In this document: piece after piece, positions 15,559 to 24,514 of the stretch
How the letters are laid out: each line of letters begins with the position of its first letter
Numbering within the stretch: position 1 is the first letter of the stretch
Assembly (NCBI GenBank): GCA_003138485.1
Contig: PLGF01000035.1
Location: forward strand, 14,875 to 55,092
Source of the DNA: Verrucomicrobiales bacterium
Lineage (GTDB): Bacteria; Verrucomicrobiota; Verrucomicrobiia; Limisphaerales; Palsa-1400
Direction of reading: 5' to 3'
DNA length: 40,218 nt
Notes under the pieces: generated by a model
The model's database searches: none
What the model was told of the DNA's origin: nothing
What the model saw: only the letters and a program-made list of their open reading frames with translations
Program-made: the position numbers and the translations under genes

Positions 15559-16761
15559 GTGTTATCGCGTTTTTTGGTGATCGTCGGGCTGATGATCGTG
15601 TTGGATGCGGCCTGGTGGATGGCGGCCATGCGCCTGTTGAAAAGAAGGCTTTGGCGGGTCCTGGCGACTCTTTTCATCGCGGGCCAGATCGCGGGGCTGC
15701 TTTCGATCATTTGCGGGCGATGGTGGCAGGTGGACTGGCTCCGCCAGACACCCAAGGCCGTGCTCACGGCGGTCATCATCTGGCATTTCTTTGGTCTGGC
15801 TGTTTTTCTGCCCATTGGATTCGTGCGCGTTTGCGCGTGGGCGGCGCGGAGTCTGGGCCGGCTCATCGGAGCGCGCCCCGTCCGTCCGGCGGCGCCTGCC
15901 GGCGGCGGGCATGCGTTGACGCGCCGGGAGTTCATCGGCGCCGGCGCGGCGCTGGCCCCGCCGCTGTTTACAATAGGTTTGACAGGAGTGGCGCTGGCGC
16001 AATTGAGCCGTTTCCGCGTGCGGCGGTTTACGCTTTCAATCCCGGCGCTGCCCCCCGCGCTGGACGGTCTCACGCTGGCGCACGTCAGCGATATTCACGT
16101 GGGCACGCTGACTTCGGGCCGGGTGTTGCGCGAGATGGTCAACGCGACCAACGCGCTGAGGGCCGATCTGGTGCTATTGACAGGCGACCTGATTAACGAC
16201 GCGCTGTCCGACCTCTCCGAGGGCATCTCCATTGTCAAAGCGATGGAGGCTCGTTACGGCCGATGGATGATCGAAGGCAACCATGATTTGTTCGAGAACG
16301 CCGCTGAATTCGAGCGGCGCGTCAAGGCCGCCGGCGTGCCCCTTCTGTTGAATGAGTCGGCGGTGGCGTCAGTTCGCGGGCATCCGGTTCAATTCCTGGG
16401 CTTGCGCTGGATGCGCGGCGACAACCAGCGGCGCGACCAGGTCACCGCCGGCTGGGTGCGCGAACTGATGAGGCAGCGCCAGTCGGACGCCTTCCCCATC
16501 CTGCTGGCGCATCATCCGCACGCGTTCGACGCCGCGGCGGCGGCGGACCTGCCGTTGACGCTCTCCGGGCACACGCATGGCGGGCAAGTGATGTTGGACA
16601 GCGAGCACGGATTCGGCCCGGCGATGTTCCGTTACTGGTCGGGCCTTTACGCGCGCGGACGTTCGCAATTGGTCGTGTCCAACGGCGTTGGCAACTGGTT
16701 CCCCATCCGGATCAACGCCCCGGCGGAAATCATCCACCTCACCCTGCGCCGCGAAAATTGA
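15559..16761 (+). CDS. Membrane-anchored metallophosphoesterase (YkuE/YaeI-like)
   Basis: The 400-residue protein has three or four N-terminal transmembrane helices (residues 1-95), a TAT-like TRREFIGAGAALA stretch at 121-133, and a calcineurin-like phosphoesterase domain. Its metal-binding motifs are D178-x-H180 (VSDIH), LLTGD (D210), GNHD (241-243), LAHHP and GHTHGG. Relatives act on phospholipid or lipid A-type pyrophosphate substrates at the membrane; the substrate here is not known. The start is a GTG at 15559. It stands alone between the toxin-antitoxin genes and the MNT gene. Confidence 0.88.
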   Translation: MLSRFLVIVGLMIVLDAAWWMAAMRLLKRRLWRVLATLFIAGQIAGLLSIICGRWWQVDWLRQTPKAVLTAVIIWHFFGLAVFLPIGFVRVCAWAARSLGRLIGARPVRPAAPAGGGHALTRREFIGAGAALAPPLFTIGLTGVALAQLSRFRVRRFTLSIPALPPALDGLTLAHVSDIHVGTLTSGRVLREMVNATNALRADLVLLTGDLINDALSDLSEGISIVKAMEARYGRWMIEGNHDLFENAAEFERRVKAAGVPLLLNESAVASVRGHPVQFLGLRWMRGDNQRRDQVTAGWVRELMRQRQSDAFPILLAHHPHAFDAAAAADLPLTLSGHTHGGQVMLDSEHGFGPAMFRYWSGLYARGRSQLVVSNGVGNWFPIRINAPAEIIHLTLRREN

Positions 16762-16860
16762 AAAGGGGCGGTGAAAAAAGGCAAAGATCAACGCAAAGAG
16801 CATAAGGCGCTTTGGGAAATCCCTTGATTTACAGGCTCGAATGACGCATCATTACTCATA

Positions 16861-17145
16861 ATGGTGAGCACCGAGACAGACATTCTAATCAAGCGTGCCG
16901 CCGCCGAACTCAAGTCTGCCGGCGCGATGGAGATATACATCTTTGGCTCCGCTGCCAAGGGGACGTGTGATGCCACATCCGATCTCGACGTTGCGGTTTC
17001 CGGCCTGCCCCCGTCGATCTTCTATCGCATGGGCGCGCGCGTCAGCGATTTGGTCGGTCGTTCGGTGGATTTGATTGATCTGGACAGGGAAACGCCCTTC
17101 ACCCGCTACCTCCGCGCGGAGAATGAACTCGTTCGCGTTGGATAA
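16861..17145 (+). CDS. MntA-like minimal nucleotidyltransferase (antitoxin of HEPN/MNT pair)
   Basis: The 94-residue protein is a minimal nucleotidyltransferase: G29-S30 with the spaced SDLDV motif (D41, D43) in GSAAKGTCDATSDLDVAV, followed by VDLIDLDRETPF. In characterised MntA/HepT pairs this enzyme AMPylates the HEPN ribonuclease and silences it. It overlaps the HEPN gene by 23 bases, the usual arrangement. The active-site residues are all kept although the partner is broken. Confidence 0.88.
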   Translation: MVSTETDILIKRAAAELKSAGAMEIYIFGSAAKGTCDATSDLDVAVSGLPPSIFYRMGARVSDLVGRSVDLIDLDRETPFTRYLRAENELVRVG

Positions 17146-17581
17146 ATTTCGCAAACAGCAGGCTGCGGAACGCGAACAATTGCGGCGTCTGTTCTCGGGA
17201 ATCCACCCGCTCCTCGCCAAATGCCGTGACACGGCTCCCACGGAAATCGAACTGTCCGCGCTGGCGGCCACGCTCCATTCCTTTTACACGGGCGCGGAAA
17301 ACATCCTCAAGCGCGTGGCAATGGAACTGGATGGCGAGCCGGTGCGCGGTGATGCCTGGCATCGGCAGCTTCTGCTGCGCATGAAAACGCCGACGGCACG
17401 ACGGCCGGCGTTGCTTTCGGAAAAACTTCACGACACGTTGAATGAATAGCTGCGCTTCCGCCATGTGTTTCGTAATGCCTATTCATTTGACTTGGATTGG
17501 CAGAAAATGTCTCCTTTGGTGCTGCGCTTGGAAGACACATTTCAAAAGTTGGAAAATGCGTTGGACGATTTTCTGAAATAA
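17123..17581 (+). pseudogene. HEPN-domain toxin gene interrupted by an in-frame amber codon
   Basis: From ATG 17123 (MNSFALDKFRKQQ) the frame reads a HepT-like HEPN helical domain to TAG at 17447-17449 (codon 109). It then continues in the same frame with LRFRHVFRNAYSFDLDW and a further C-terminal part, ending at TAA 17579-17581, in total 152 codons. The part after the TAG carries the R-x4-6-H-like RFRHVFRNAY region that forms the RNase site of HEPN toxins, so the 108-residue product should be inactive. The rest is undamaged, so the mutation is recent or the codon is read through. TAG is a normal stop elsewhere here (hyfC and the NfeD-like gene). Confidence 0.8.
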
Positions 17582-17740
17582 ACCGCGACTCGTTTTTGGC
17601 CCCCTTTGCATTTCTCGAAAGGAAAGTGCGCTTTCATTTATTGTGTACAGCATCCTCCGCGCCCTTTTCATTTTGATCCGCCGGGCGGTTGGCGCGATGG
17701 CGGAAACTGTGCTCAAATGGAGACGTGCCTATCCGCAAGG

Positions 17741-19924
17741 CTAAACCAGTCCGGCCCATTTGCGGCCCACCCAATAAAGAGTCAGCAAAGCCAGGAGAAG
17801 GCCGCCCCAGGCGGGTTCGCTCCAGAGACGGATGCGTTTGTCCACCGGCTTGGGATCGGGCAGGAGCGAAATCTGGCGCACCATTTTGTCGAGGTCGGCC
17901 GCCGGGAAAACCGCCCCGCGCGTGATCGCGGCGATCTCGTTGAGGACCTGCGCATTGACAGGCTGGCCCAACTTTTCGATCAGGGGCCTGGCGACCAGCA
18001 GTTCCGTCGTCAATTGCCTGCCGTCAGGTTCGGAGGCGACTTCGATTCTGTATTTGCCCGCTTCCCGCGCGGTGAAGCCGGACTTGAAGGCGCCCCATCC
18101 ACCCTCGACTTGCGCGAAGTCCAATCGTTCCATCCGGCCGGAGGGGGCGGTGACCATGCCGGCGACCGGGCCTTTGTCAATAGGAAATCCAGAGGTGTCG
18201 AGGATGGTGGTTTGCAGGAAGACAAAGTCGCCCGCGGCGGGCGTCTCCGGGCTGTAGGCCAGGCGGATGCCGTCCTTCTCGGAGAGGTGCCGCTGGTGGG
18301 CCATCCAGCGGACGACCTGGCCCCAGAAGCGGTAATGGAATTTGTCCTCGACGCCGCGGCGCCAGCGCCAGGCGCTGTCCGTGCCCAGGAAGAGAACCTT
18401 GCCGTTGCCGGCGGCGCGGGTGGCGAGCAGGGGCAGGCGGCCCCACTGATTGCGCATGGTGGAATGCACCGCCAGCACTTCCGAGCCGGGCCGGCTTTTC
18501 TCGACTGCCGCGGACCAGAAGAAGCCCGGCAATTGCTTCCACAGCTCGTCATTTTTCGATTCGTCGGAATCGAAGCGTGTCAGCCAATGCCGTTTGCCGG
18601 CGGTGGTCAGGGTCAGTTGCGATTCATTTTCCAGGGCAACGCCGCCCGGTTTGGAAGCATCCAGCTCGACCGGATACAAATCCTTGAGCGGACCGTTCAG
18701 GAGCGTGTTCTCGCGCCCGCGCCGGCCCGGCACAAAAACCAGGCCGCTGCCCTGCTCCTCAACCAACCCCTTGAGCAGCGCCGCGTCGGTGTCCGTTAAT
18801 TCGCCGTCCCCCATTCCGACATCGCCCAGAAAAACGACATCGTAAGGAGCCAGGGCTTGCTTGGTGTCGGGGAAGGCGGAGAGGTAGCCGGCGCCCTGGC
18901 CCGGCCCCAAATCGGGATGCCAGAGCAAAGAACTCAGCTCGACGCCCGGATCGCGCGCGAGGGCGTTGCGCAAGTAGCGGTATTCCCAACGGGGCAGCGA
19001 ATCGACCACCAGCACCTTGAGCTTCTCGACCCGCACCGCCATGTGAAAGACGCTCTGATTGTTGTCCGCGATGGCTTCATCGGGTTCAACGGGGAGCTTG
19101 ACGGTGGCGGTGACATCGCCCGCCTGACGGGGCGACCAAAGAATGGCGTCCTCGACCTCGCCGTTGGGCGGGATAATGATCGGCTTGACAGCGGATTCCC
19201 CGAAATTGTCCGTGATGGACACGGCGGTTTTGACCTCGCGCGGGAGATGGCTGGAGACTTTGAAGGAAACGGCCATTTCCTCTCCCAAAAGTCCGTAAGC
19301 CGGGGCCGAAACCGTTTCCAAAATCAAGTCCGGCACCGGCGTCTCGCGTCCGACTGGCACGGCGAAGACGGGGATGTTCAGCTCTCGATACCGCGTGGCT
19401 GTTCCCAGGGGCGATTTGCCGAGGTTCCAATCGCCGTCGCTCAAGAGCAGGACGGATTTGAGGTTTTTGTAGCGGCGCAACGCGTCTTCCAGGGCAAGAT
19501 CGAGGTCGGTGCCGTTCAGGGCGTTTTCATTGGTTGAAGGCGCGGCGAAGGCGTCCAGGGAAATTTTGGCGCGAGCCTGCAAGGGCAGCCAGAACTGCCG
19601 CCTCATCTGGTGCTCCAGCCATTGCCGCCGGCTGATGACGCCGTTTGTGGCGGCCATGTCGCGCGTGTTCATGCTGTCCGAGGCGTCGGCCAGAATGGCG
19701 ATTTCCGGCAGCGCCGCCGGCGGCAAAGTCTTCACGTACTCGGGACGCAGCAAGGTCAGGGCAAGGAGGGAAACCAACACCAGACGCAATCCTTCCAGCC
19801 GCCCGGCGACGGAGCGATTGGCGGCGCGCCGCCAATTGGCCCAGCACAACCAGACCGCGACCGCCCAGAGCACCACGGTGGGAATAAGGACCGAAACGGG
19901 CGCGGCCAGGGAAAGACGGTTCAT
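17741..19924 (-). CDS. VWA-domain membrane protein, last gene of the MoxR cluster
   Basis: The 727-residue protein starts with two transmembrane helices (about 8-28 and 45-60), then a von Willebrand A domain with the MIDAS motif D80-A-S82-D-S84. A CARDB/Ig-like section and a GATase1-like section (VLVVDSLPRWEYRYLRNAL, YDVVFLGDVG) follow, and a final helix (LLLALLTLYWVG). It is the BatB/large-VWA type seen after BatA in MoxR-DUF58 operons of Verrucomicrobiota and Planctomycetota. Its start overlaps the BatA-like stop by 4 bases. Probable role: periplasmic or membrane metal-dependent protein interaction under MoxR control; the specific process is unknown. Confidence 0.88.
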   Translation of the reverse strand: MNRLSLAAPVSVLIPTVVLWAVAVWLCWANWRRAANRSVAGRLEGLRLVLVSLLALTLLRPEYVKTLPPAALPEIAILADASDSMNTRDMAATNGVISRRQWLEHQMRRQFWLPLQARAKISLDAFAAPSTNENALNGTDLDLALEDALRRYKNLKSVLLLSDGDWNLGKSPLGTATRYRELNIPVFAVPVGRETPVPDLILETVSAPAYGLLGEEMAVSFKVSSHLPREVKTAVSITDNFGESAVKPIIIPPNGEVEDAILWSPRQAGDVTATVKLPVEPDEAIADNNQSVFHMAVRVEKLKVLVVDSLPRWEYRYLRNALARDPGVELSSLLWHPDLGPGQGAGYLSAFPDTKQALAPYDVVFLGDVGMGDGELTDTDAALLKGLVEEQGSGLVFVPGRRGRENTLLNGPLKDLYPVELDASKPGGVALENESQLTLTTAGKRHWLTRFDSDESKNDELWKQLPGFFWSAAVEKSRPGSEVLAVHSTMRNQWGRLPLLATRAAGNGKVLFLGTDSAWRWRRGVEDKFHYRFWGQVVRWMAHQRHLSEKDGIRLAYSPETPAAGDFVFLQTTILDTSGFPIDKGPVAGMVTAPSGRMERLDFAQVEGGWGAFKSGFTAREAGKYRIEVASEPDGRQLTTELLVARPLIEKLGQPVNAQVLNEIAAITRGAVFPAADLDKMVRQISLLPDPKPVDKRIRLWSEPAWGGLLLALLTLYWVGRKWAGLV

Positions 19925-21915
19925 GCCCTTTGCTCCTGGCGGCGCGAGGTTTTCGAAGCCGGACGGGCCGCGTCCGCCCGGGGCCTGGCCGGCGGGAGAA
20001 TCAAGAATCCTTCCGCAATCAGGAGCATGAACATGGCAAAGGCGAAAAGCCGCCAGATTTCACCCTGGAAACGGCCCGCGCCGAAGGAGCGCTCCTGCCA
20101 TGTTTGCACCGGCAGACCGCCAAAAAGCTTCCGGGCTTCGTCGCTGTCAATCATTTCGGTATCATCCTCCGCCGGCGGGCGGTTGACGGCGATGAGGCGG
20201 CTGTCCGAGCGATACACTCCGGCCTGCCAGCGAATGTCCCTGGGCGCGATGGAATCGACCGAAACCCACTGGCGCTGCTGATCGGTCGCGCTCAACTCGC
20301 CGCAATTGACGGTGGAAACTTGTTGCAACCGGCGGCCGCCGGCCAGCAGCAGCCGTTGCACCATCGGCACGAGCACCGGCCCTTCGCCCAGGCTGGACCA
20401 GTCCGACTGCGGCCGCGCGGCGCAAAAATAAACCTCGCCCATGCCGGCGCTTTGCCGCGTCAGAAAAGCCGCGCCGTCCTCGAAGGCGGCCATGACATTC
20501 TTGGGGCCTGTGATGGCCTGCCGTCGCGCGAAGGAGGTTTGGGAGAGCGGCAGGCTGAAATGTTCGTCGCTTCGGGCCAGCGGCCCTTCGTCCTCGTTCC
20601 AGCGCACGATGCGAAAGCCCTCCGGCTCCGCGGAAGCCTGGGTATCGCCCCATCCCGCGCCGTTGAACCGCCGCCCGTCCGCGTGGCCTGGCGGAAAGAA
20701 GATCACGACGCCCCCCTCGGCTGCAAACGACTGCACGCGCTGCGCGTCCGCCGCGTCGGGCAACGGCGCCTGCCAGATGAGCAGTGAGACGCCGTCGAGA
20801 ACGGCTTTGGAGAACTCCAGATTCGACACCCATTGCGCCGGCTCGTTGCCGCGGGCCGCGCCGGCGTATCGCAACGCGCGCGCCTCTTCCTTCTCCGCGC
20901 TCACCGTCAGGGCTTGCATCGGCGTGTCCGGCCCATAGACGAAATAAGTCGAATTGTCTCGTTCGTTGGCGTCCGCCGGCAGGCTGAAGCTTCCCCAGCC
21001 CCCCTCGCGGTGCGCGCCCAAGTCAATCCTGCGCCGCCAGCGCAAAGCCGGCCCGTCCAGCGCGACCTCCGTCTCCGAGCGGCTGCCGTCCAGGGTGAGA
21101 GTGACCGGCAGAGAGGCCGGGGCGTTGCGATTGCGCGCGACGTCCAGCACCACTTGCAACTCGGACGCCGCGCCGAGCGGACGGCGCACCAGTTCCTGGA
21201 TGGAAATGGAGGCGTTGGCTTCCGGGGGCTGATTGAGTTCGAGCAGGCGGAAGCGGACCTTTTGCGACAGGCCGCCGAATTGGGCGAGGATGCTTTTCCA
21301 CCGGGCATCCTCCGGCATCCAGTTGCTGCGCTGGTTGTCGGACGCGATCCAGATTTCGGATGCGCCCGCGCGGTTTTCGACCAGCCAGTCGAAGGCGGCC
21401 CGGAGCATCGCGGGCAGGTCGGCGGCGGTATCGGTCGGCCCGGTGACGGGCAATTGAGCCAGGCTGGAGGCGCGGGCGATTTCTTGCGGGGCCCGCGTGG
21501 CGCTGTCAATAAGGACGAGATGGCTGGTTTCCTCGAATTCCCGCGCCGCCTGCGTCAACATCTGGATGGCCTGCTGGCGCTTGCTGATGCCGCTCGCGCG
21601 CGTTTCCATGCTCGCCGAGCGGTCCAGCAGGATGACGATGGCGTCCGGCGCGGGCGAAAGCGCCCAACCGACCCAGCCGCCCGCCAGGGGCCGCGCCAGG
21701 AACAGAATGAGCGCGGCCACTGCAAGGACGCGGCAGGCCAGGAGGAGGAACTGGCGCAGCTTGGTGTGCGCGGTCGAACTGCGCGTGGCCGAGAGCAGGA
21801 ACCGCATGGCCGCCCACGGTTTGGGGCGATGCCGCAGGCGATTGAGCAGGTGGATGAGGATCGGGGCAAGCACCAGCGGCAAACCCAGCAGCACGTATGG
21901 TTGCAGAAACGTCAT
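19921..21915 (-). CDS. BatA-like membrane protein with VWA domain
   Basis: The 664-residue protein opens with the BatA N-terminal domain (MTFLQPYVLLGLPLVLAPIL, HLLNRLRHRPKPWAAMRFL) and two helices. A VWA domain follows with MIDAS D98-R-S100-A-S102, then a long extracytoplasmic part, and a C-terminal helix (LFAFAMFMLLIAEGFLIL). It follows the DUF58 gene by 34 bases and overlaps the VWA gene. Proteins of this type are needed for stress tolerance or envelope integrity in other phyla; the role here is inferred from the cluster only. Confidence 0.88.
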   Translation of the reverse strand: MTFLQPYVLLGLPLVLAPILIHLLNRLRHRPKPWAAMRFLLSATRSSTAHTKLRQFLLLACRVLAVAALILFLARPLAGGWVGWALSPAPDAIVILLDRSASMETRASGISKRQQAIQMLTQAAREFEETSHLVLIDSATRAPQEIARASSLAQLPVTGPTDTAADLPAMLRAAFDWLVENRAGASEIWIASDNQRSNWMPEDARWKSILAQFGGLSQKVRFRLLELNQPPEANASISIQELVRRPLGAASELQVVLDVARNRNAPASLPVTLTLDGSRSETEVALDGPALRWRRRIDLGAHREGGWGSFSLPADANERDNSTYFVYGPDTPMQALTVSAEKEEARALRYAGAARGNEPAQWVSNLEFSKAVLDGVSLLIWQAPLPDAADAQRVQSFAAEGGVVIFFPPGHADGRRFNGAGWGDTQASAEPEGFRIVRWNEDEGPLARSDEHFSLPLSQTSFARRQAITGPKNVMAAFEDGAAFLTRQSAGMGEVYFCAARPQSDWSSLGEGPVLVPMVQRLLLAGGRRLQQVSTVNCGELSATDQQRQWVSVDSIAPRDIRWQAGVYRSDSRLIAVNRPPAEDDTEMIDSDEARKLFGGLPVQTWQERSFGAGRFQGEIWRLFAFAMFMLLIAEGFLILPPARPRADAARPASKTSRRQEQRA

Positions 21916-21949
21916 GGGCTAAACGTGGCCGGGCATTTGCCTTGCGCTC

Positions 21950-22855
21950 CTATTGATGCGACGCCGCCAGCGCGGCGCGCTCGACCAGGAAATCCGCCAG
22001 CACCTTCTCGTAATCCTCGTCGGTCACGACCCGCCGGTAATCGGCGCCGAATTCGTGGCAGCCGGACCGCAGCCCTTCGAGAAACAGCCCGATCTGCCGC
22101 AGATACTCCTCGCGAATTCCGGCCGGCTCGGTGACGATGCTGGCGGAACTTTCCAGATCAACAAACCGCAGCGGGCGGTCGAATTGGAATTCCAGCTCCG
22201 AGCGGTCCAGCAGTTGGAACAGCGCCAGGTCGTGCTTTTGAAAACGCAAATGCTGAAAGCAATTCAACAGCGGGTCCAATTCGCAAAAAAAATCCGAAAG
22301 CACGATGACCAGCGCCCGCCGCCTGACTTTCTCCGCGACGCCATGCAGCGCGGCGATCAAACCCGTCGGGCCATGTGCCCGCGCCTTTTCCAGCGCCTCA
22401 AAAAATGTGCGCAGGTGGGCCGGATTCCGCCGGGGCGGCACCTCCAGGAACGTCTTGCCCGCCGCGCACACCAGGCCCACGGCGTCCCCCTGATGGGCGG
22501 TGATGTAGGCCAGAGTCGCCGCCAGGCGCTTGGCGTAATCGAGCTTGTTGAAAAGGCCGCTGCCAAAATTCATCGACCCGCTGCAATCCAGCACGAAATA
22601 GCACCGCAAATTGGTTTCCGCCTCGAATTCCTTGAGGAAGAACCGGTCCGTCCGCGCGAACACCCGCCAATCCAGCCGGCGGATGTCGTCACCCGGCACG
22701 TAATTGCGGTACTCCGCGAACTCGACGCTGGAGCCGCGATGGGGGCTTTTGTGGAGGCCGGAGACCGAGCCTTCCATGGGCGAGCGCGCCTGCAACGTCA
22801 GGTGCATCAGGCGATTGAGCGCCTGCGAATCCAGATACTGGGCCGCCTCAGCCAC
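21950..22855 (-). CDS. DUF58 / VWA-like protein
   Basis: The protein has the DUF58 signature EFAEYRNYVPGDDIRRLDW at residues 45-63 and a MIDAS-like D90-C-S92-G-S94 in FVLDCSGSMNFG. It is soluble, unlike the neighbouring VWA proteins. The start chosen is GTG 22855, preceded by GGGGGAG nine bases upstream, giving 301 residues and an 8-base overlap with the moxR stop; a TTG at 22873 is the other option. DUF58 proteins are partners of MoxR AAA+ ATPases in chaperone-like complexes. Confidence 0.9.
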   Translation of the reverse strand: MAEAAQYLDSQALNRLMHLTLQARSPMEGSVSGLHKSPHRGSSVEFAEYRNYVPGDDIRRLDWRVFARTDRFFLKEFEAETNLRCYFVLDCSGSMNFGSGLFNKLDYAKRLAATLAYITAHQGDAVGLVCAAGKTFLEVPPRRNPAHLRTFFEALEKARAHGPTGLIAALHGVAEKVRRRALVIVLSDFFCELDPLLNCFQHLRFQKHDLALFQLLDRSELEFQFDRPLRFVDLESSASIVTEPAGIREEYLRQIGLFLEGLRSGCHEFGADYRRVVTDEDYEKVLADFLVERAALAASHQ

Positions 22856-23909
22856 GATGCTTCTCTCCCCCAATCTCCTCCAGCAGCCGCGTGATGATTT
22901 GCGGGCTGCCGACCCCTTCGGATTGCGCCTGGAAATTGGTCAGGATGCGATGCGTCAGCACCGGCGCGGCCACCGCTTCCAAATCCTCCATCCGCACCAG
23001 GTAACTGCCGTGCAGCACCGCGCGGGCCTTGGCCCCGCGAATCAAATACTGCACCGCCCGCGGTCCCGCTCCCCACGTCACCCATTTCTTGATCCACTCC
23101 GGCGACTCCGCCTCCTGCGGCCGCGTCCGCCGCGCCAGATCGACCGCCAGATCGTAGATGTGATCGGGCACCGGCACCCGTTGCACCACTTCCTGGAACG
23201 CCGTGATCTGCGCGCCGTCGATCTGCTTGCTCAACTCCCCGGGCGCCGCGCCCGTCGTCTCCCGCGCGATCCTCCGCTCCTCCTCCCGCTTGGGATAATC
23301 CACCTGGATGAAAAACATGAACCGGTCCAACTGCGCCTCCGGCAACGGATACGTCCCCTCCTGCTCAATGGGGTTCTGCGTCGCCAGTACAAAAAACGGC
23401 GACGGCAGCGGAAAAAACCGCCCCGCCACCGTCACCCGATGCTCCTGCATCGCCTCCAAAAGCGCCGATTGCGTCTTGGGCGGCGTCCGGTTGATCTCGT
23501 CCGCCAGGATGATGTTCGCGAACAGCGGCCCCTTGACGAACACGAACGCGCGCCGTCCGGGCTGATCGGTTTCCTGGAGAATATCCGTCCCCGTAATGTC
23601 CGAGGGCATCAGGTCCGGCGTAAACTGGATGCGATTAAACTGGAGCGACATCGCCTGGGCGAGGCAGTTGACGATGGTGGTCTTGGCCAGGCCGGGCACG
23701 CCCATCAACAAGCCGTGACCGCGCGCGAGCACGCAGATCAGCAGACGTTCGATCACGGCATCCTGGCCGATGATCACCTTGGCCAATTCCGCCCGCAGCT
23801 TCCTGTGCGTCTCCCGCAACCGGTCGATCGCGCTCACGTCATCATCGGAAAGTGCTCCGGGCGCGGCGGTGGCTGGACGGGAAAGATTAGCCGGCGATTG
23901 ATCGGTCAT
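22848..23909 (-). CDS. MoxR family AAA+ ATPase
   Basis: The 353-residue ATPase has Walker A GVPGLAKTT at 70-78, Walker B ILADEINR at 134-141, sensor 1 VLATQNPIEQEGTYPLPEAQ, and the C-terminal lid typical of MoxR. It would remodel or activate the VWA proteins encoded downstream, probably with metal cofactor insertion or complex assembly as in other MoxR systems. It is the first gene of the cluster and has a near-ideal ribosome binding site. Confidence 0.94.
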   Translation of the reverse strand: MTDQSPANLSRPATAAPGALSDDDVSAIDRLRETHRKLRAELAKVIIGQDAVIERLLICVLARGHGLLMGVPGLAKTTIVNCLAQAMSLQFNRIQFTPDLMPSDITGTDILQETDQPGRRAFVFVKGPLFANIILADEINRTPPKTQSALLEAMQEHRVTVAGRFFPLPSPFFVLATQNPIEQEGTYPLPEAQLDRFMFFIQVDYPKREEERRIARETTGAAPGELSKQIDGAQITAFQEVVQRVPVPDHIYDLAVDLARRTRPQEAESPEWIKKWVTWGAGPRAVQYLIRGAKARAVLHGSYLVRMEDLEAVAAPVLTHRILTNFQAQSEGVGSPQIITRLLEEIGGEKHRG

Positions 23910-23914
23910 AAATG

Positions 23915-23920
23915 CCTCCT
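23915..23920 (-). promoter_or_regulatory. Ribosome binding site of moxR
   Basis: The minus strand reads AGGAGG-CATTT-ATG, a perfect Shine-Dalgarno at 5-base spacing. This fixes the start of the MoxR gene at 23909. It is unusually strong compared with most genes in this window, which show weak or no such site. Confidence 0.85.
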
Positions 23921-23980
23921 AGTGAAGACGCCGCCAAGCGGGAGGTCAATTCCAGAATGAAATTATTGGGAGACGCGGGT

Positions 23981-24182
23981 GCGGGACAGAGTTCTTCGGG
24001 GCTCGACCTCACCCCGACCCTCTCCTCCAGGAGAGGGAGAATCATCGGCCGTCCACTTGAGATTCCGACGACTGCATTGGCCGGGCACGCCACGCAAAAC
24101 CAAGGCCGTGCGATACCTGTTCCTTCTCCCAAGGGGCGAAGGCTAGGATGAGGGCGATCCCCCAAGAGTTCTGTCATCCGCT
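23981..24182. mobile_element. MITE-like element with imperfect terminal inverted repeats
   Basis: A segment of about 200 bases is bounded by imperfect inverted arms: 23981-24014 (GCGGGACAGAGTTCTTCGGG...) and 24147-24182, whose reverse complement begins GCGGATGACAGAACTCTTGG. Inside lies a perfect stem CCCTCTCCT-CC-AGGAGAGGG (24018-24037). It has no coding capacity. Solo ends of the same family occur at 553-582 and 12234-12273. No clear target-site duplication was found by eye, so mobility is inferred from copy number and structure. Confidence 0.55.
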
Positions 24183-24514
24183 TCCGCTCTTGCCCTATTC
24201 CGGCCCGTTCGGCTCCTTCTGGACGCGCTTCTGTTCCAGCGCGGCAACATAGTCAAACACGATTCTGGCGCATCGGTTACACGCCACAATCCAAAAAATG
24301 TTTCAATAAAGAATGAACGGAAATTTCCCAAAGCTGGCGAAACATCGGCGGAAGGAACCAGAAAAGACGCGGCTGCCGCGGGGGTCGCGGAATGGTTCAA
24401 AAAGGGCCGTCAAACAGACTCAAAAAAAGTGTTGTCACCGGGCAGTTGAAAACCGGCCACTCCAAGATTGTTTATGCGCATCAGGTTTCCTGGCGCAAGC
24501 AAGCGATTTTTCAA

